Part shown: positions 7,203 through 8,820 of the stretch, one piece after another | Layout: every line of letters starts with the position of its first letter | How positions within the stretch are numbered: the first letter of the stretch is position 1 | Origin: Verrucomicrobiota bacterium | GTDB taxonomy: Bacteria > Verrucomicrobiota > Verrucomicrobiia > Methylacidiphilales > Verrucolacustridaceae | Direction of reading: 5' to 3' | Assembly (NCBI GenBank): GCA_010024525.1 | Contig: RGGS01000038.1 | Location: 1 to 8,820, forward strand | Length of the DNA: 8,820 nt | Position numbers and translations under genes: made by a program | The notes under the pieces: model-generated | What the model was told of the DNA's origin: nothing | Database searches by the model: none | What the model saw: only the letters and a program-made list of their open reading frames with translations

Positions 7203-7821
7203 AAACACTTTTTCCATCCTGTTTGCATCCCTTCTCTGCACTTTTGCCGCTCGTGCGGCGGAAACTAACACCCCCACCCAAAAGGAAGCCACCGACATGA
7301 AACCCACCGCCACTGCTGAAGAAGACATCATCACCCTAACCACTTCGGAGGGGGTCATCGTCATCAAGCTCGACTCCGTCAACTGCCCCAAACACGCCGA
7401 GAACTTCAAAAAACTCGTCAAAGAGGGTTTTTATGACGGCACCACGTTCCACCGCGTGATTCCCGGATTCATGATTCAAGGCGGCGATCCCAAAAGCAAA
7501 GACGAGGCCGACCGCGCCTCCCATGGCACCGGCGGACCCGGTTACACCGTACCGGCTGAAATCAAAAACAAACACAAGCGGGGCACCGTCTCCGCTGCCC
7601 GCCTGGGAGATCAGGTCAACCCCAAGAGGGATTCCAGCGGCAGCCAGTTTTTCATCTGCGTGGTCGATACAGAATTCCTCGATGGACAGTACTCGGCCTT
7701 CGGGGAAGTCATCGAAGGCATGGACGTGGCGGATAAAATCGTGGCCAAACCCCGTGACCCCCGGGACAACCCCAAGGATCGGGTCACGATGAAGGCCAAG
7801 CTCGGCCGTCCGAAGTCCTAA
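7195..7821 (+). CDS. Cyclophilin-type peptidyl-prolyl cis-trans isomerase, exported
   Basis: Catalyses cis-trans isomerisation of Xaa-Pro bonds during protein folding, probably in the periplasm. Residues 1-21 form a signal peptide: a short basic start (MLKN), a hydrophobic core, then AARA before AETN, with cleavage likely after residue 21. It is not a lipoprotein signal, because Cys15 is preceded by Leu-Leu. After a polar linker the cyclophilin domain begins near residue 44. FHRVIPGFMIQGGDP (85-99) contains the active-site Arg87, Phe92, Met93 and Gln95, and GSQFFI (149-154) is the second hallmark. The position of human CypA Trp121 is Phe161 (EFLDGQYSAFG), as in many bacterial members, which are typically weakly inhibited by cyclosporin. 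The ATG lies inside the end of the ygfZ-like gene with an 8-nt overlap and no clear ribosome binding site, suggesting translational coupling. Confidence 0.94.
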   Translation: MLKNTFSILFASLLCTFAARAAETNTPTQKEATDMKPTATAEEDIITLTTSEGVIVIKLDSVNCPKHAENFKKLVKEGFYDGTTFHRVIPGFMIQGGDPKSKDEADRASHGTGGPGYTVPAEIKNKHKRGTVSAARLGDQVNPKRDSSGSQFFICVVDTEFLDGQYSAFGEVIEGMDVADKIVAKPRDPRDNPKDRVTMKAKLGRPKS

Positions 7822-7831
7822 CAACACACTC

Positions 7832-7850
7832 CCACCCCCCTTCGGGGTGG
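7832..7850 (+). terminator. Short GC hairpin after the cyclophilin gene, weak terminator candidate
   Basis: CCACCCC and GGGGTGG form a 7-bp perfect stem around a 5-nt loop (CCTTC), 11 bp after the cyclophilin stop. No T-run follows, so this is not a standard intrinsic terminator. It may be a processing or mRNA-stabilising hairpin, an attenuator before the next gene, or chance in GC-rich DNA. Confidence 0.3.
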
Positions 7851-7866
7851 CCACGGCGGCCTCTTA

Positions 7867-8298
7867 ATGAAACGCCACGCGGAAACCCTGGCGGAGGTGC
7901 GCTCGGTTTATGTGGAGTTGGCCTCTCGTCCCATGGAAAGGGACTGCCAACGCCGAACCCAGTGTTGCCAGTTTCGACTGACCGGAAAAGTTCCCCAACT
8001 TACCCGCGGGGAGGCTCTCTTGTCGGCCCAAGCTTTTCGGGCTACCGGACGAAAATCTCTCCCCGATCCCGTGAAGGGAGCTTGCCCCATGCTTCAAGCA
8101 GACACGGGAAAATGTCTAATCTATGAATCCCGACCCTTTGGTTGCCGGACTCATTTTTGCCAGCCGGCAGGTGGACCCATGGAACGAAGCGGAATCCTCG
8201 ATCTGATTCGCCGGTTGGAAGAGATCGATGCTCAACTGGGCGGGGATGGTCCCCACCCCTTTTCCTCGGCCGTCTCCGGGGCGTTGCGGGAACTTTGA
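7867..8298 (+). CDS. YkgJ-type cysteine-cluster protein
   Basis: A 143-residue soluble protein with seven cysteines: C27, C33, C34, C73, C83, C93 and C98. They are arranged as DCQRRTQCC near the N-terminus, GACP in the middle and GCRTHFC later. This matches the YkgJ/UPF0153 group of zinc- or iron-chelating cysteine-cluster proteins, whose biochemical role is largely unknown. The first cluster here is C-x5-CC rather than the common CxxCxxCC. The hydrophobic and charged C-terminal helix (ILDLIRRLEEIDAQL) is typical of relatives I recall. ATG 7867 follows a 45-bp gap holding a small hairpin, and its ribosome binding site is weak. The TGA stop overlaps the TTG start of the next gene, suggesting co-translation. 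A metal-binding role is inferred from the cysteines only. Confidence 0.82.
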   Translation: MKRHAETLAEVRSVYVELASRPMERDCQRRTQCCQFRLTGKVPQLTRGEALLSAQAFRATGRKSLPDPVKGACPMLQADTGKCLIYESRPFGCRTHFCQPAGGPMERSGILDLIRRLEEIDAQLGGDGPHPFSSAVSGALREL

Positions 8299-8820
8299 AC
8301 CCACTCCGCGTCGTCGTGGCTGGGGGTGGAGCCGCCGGATTTTTCGGGGCCATCGCTGCGGCTGAAAAAAATCCTCAAGCCACCGTCGTTCTTCTGGAAA
8401 AAGGCCCCCACCTTCTTGCCAAAGTGAGAATCTCCGGAGGGGGTCGCTGCAATGTGACCCACGCCTGCATGGAGCCCCGCGAGCTGTCCACCCGCTATCC
8501 CCGGGGAGGCAAGGCCTTGATCGGACCCCTGACTCGTTTCGGTCCCCAAGAGACCATTCGTTGGTTTGAAGCACGCGGCGTAAAATTAAAGACCGAATCG
8601 GATGGCCGGATGTTTCCTGTGACCGACTCCTCCCAATCCATCATCGACTGTCTGACCCAGGCCGCTCACCAGGCCGGGGTGAAGGTCATCCCCGAGGCCG
8701 GAGTTCAATCCATCCGCACCGTCGAGGGAGGCGGCTTCCTGCTACAATTGACCCACGGAGCCACCATGGAGTGTGATCGGTTTCTCTGGGCTGGAGGGGG
8801 CTGTCGGCCCGACTCCCACC
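8295..8820 (+). CDS. BaiN/HI0933-type FAD-dependent oxidoreductase, partial (3' end beyond the window)
   Basis: N-terminal 175 residues of a flavoprotein of the HI0933/YhiN/BaiN family, whose full members have around 400 residues. The FAD-binding Rossmann motif is VVVAGGGAAGFFGAI (residues 6-20, GGGAAG at 10-15). An acidic residue, E35 in VVLLEKG, ends the second strand and should bind the adenine ribose. The family hallmark KVRISGGGRCNVTH is at 43-56, and a strand with AGGG appears just before the edge. I chose TTG 8295 (MNPLRVVVAGGG) because it puts four residues before the first beta strand and gives a TTGA overlap with the ykgJ-type stop. The next in-frame GTG, at 8316, would cut the strand. 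The physiological substrate of most members is unknown, although BaiN itself has been linked to bile-acid reduction. That should not be transferred here. Confidence 0.88.
   Translation, partial: MNPLRVVVAGGGAAGFFGAIAAAEKNPQATVVLLEKGPHLLAKVRISGGGRCNVTHACMEPRELSTRYPRGGKALIGPLTRFGPQETIRWFEARGVKLKTESDGRMFPVTDSSQSIIDCLTQAAHQAGVKVIPEAGVQSIRTVEGGGFLLQLTHGATMECDRFLWAGGGCRPDSH

Noticed and set aside
7195..7260. A lipoprotein signal on the cyclophilin
   Set aside because: Cys15 is preceded by Ser-Leu-Leu, which does not fit a lipobox, while AARA at 18-21 gives a normal signal peptidase I site.
1..8820. A new defence, toxin-antitoxin or biosynthetic system
   Set aside because: All recognised genes are housekeeping enzymes or a polysaccharide-degrading enzyme, and no gene set suggests a new multi-component system.

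Overview
The window looks like a piece of a GC-rich chromosome from a Verrucomicrobiota-type bacterium. The main reason is the large extracellular-type amylase. It has NPNG/EYGT-type fibronectin-like repeats, a DUF11-like domain, and a C-terminal module with a 'GDGIANLVKYALGMNP' signature and an 'RRFMRL' ending, which I associate with secreted Verrucomicrobiota proteins. The housekeeping genes agree with this but do not prove it.

Layout. The left two thirds is on the minus strand. Reading right to left in transcription order it holds tadA (6320-5850, tRNA adenosine deaminase), an RluA-family pseudouridine synthase (5860-5144), a very long multidomain GH13 alpha-amylase gene (5109-208), and the first 53 codons of a small two-helix membrane protein (161 to the left edge). 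The right third is on the plus strand: a YgfZ-like folate-binding protein (6333-7202), a secreted cyclophilin-type peptidyl-prolyl isomerase (7195-7821), a YkgJ-type cysteine-cluster protein (7867-8298), and the N-terminal part of a BaiN/HI0933-type flavoprotein (8295 to the right edge). The two blocks diverge from a point where the likely start codons of tadA and ygfZ are only 12 bp apart.

How the genes fit together. TadA and the RluA-family enzyme both modify RNA and overlap by 11 nt, so they look translationally coupled. In the plus-strand block, neighbours overlap by 8 nt (ygfZ/cyclophilin) and 4 nt (ykgJ/flavoprotein), which fits one operon of small housekeeping and redox-related proteins. 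The amylase would degrade or remodel alpha-glucans outside the cell.

Most notable points. First, the amylase frame opens only 4 codons inside the 3' end of the pseudouridine synthase gene. It starts in the middle of a carbohydrate-binding-type domain, with no signal peptide and no visible ribosome binding site. This looks like a 5' deletion or rearrangement junction, or an assembly chimera. Second, one of its fibronectin-like repeats is split by an inserted domain of about 228 residues. I found no CRISPR array, RNA gene, transposase or convincing new multi-gene system.
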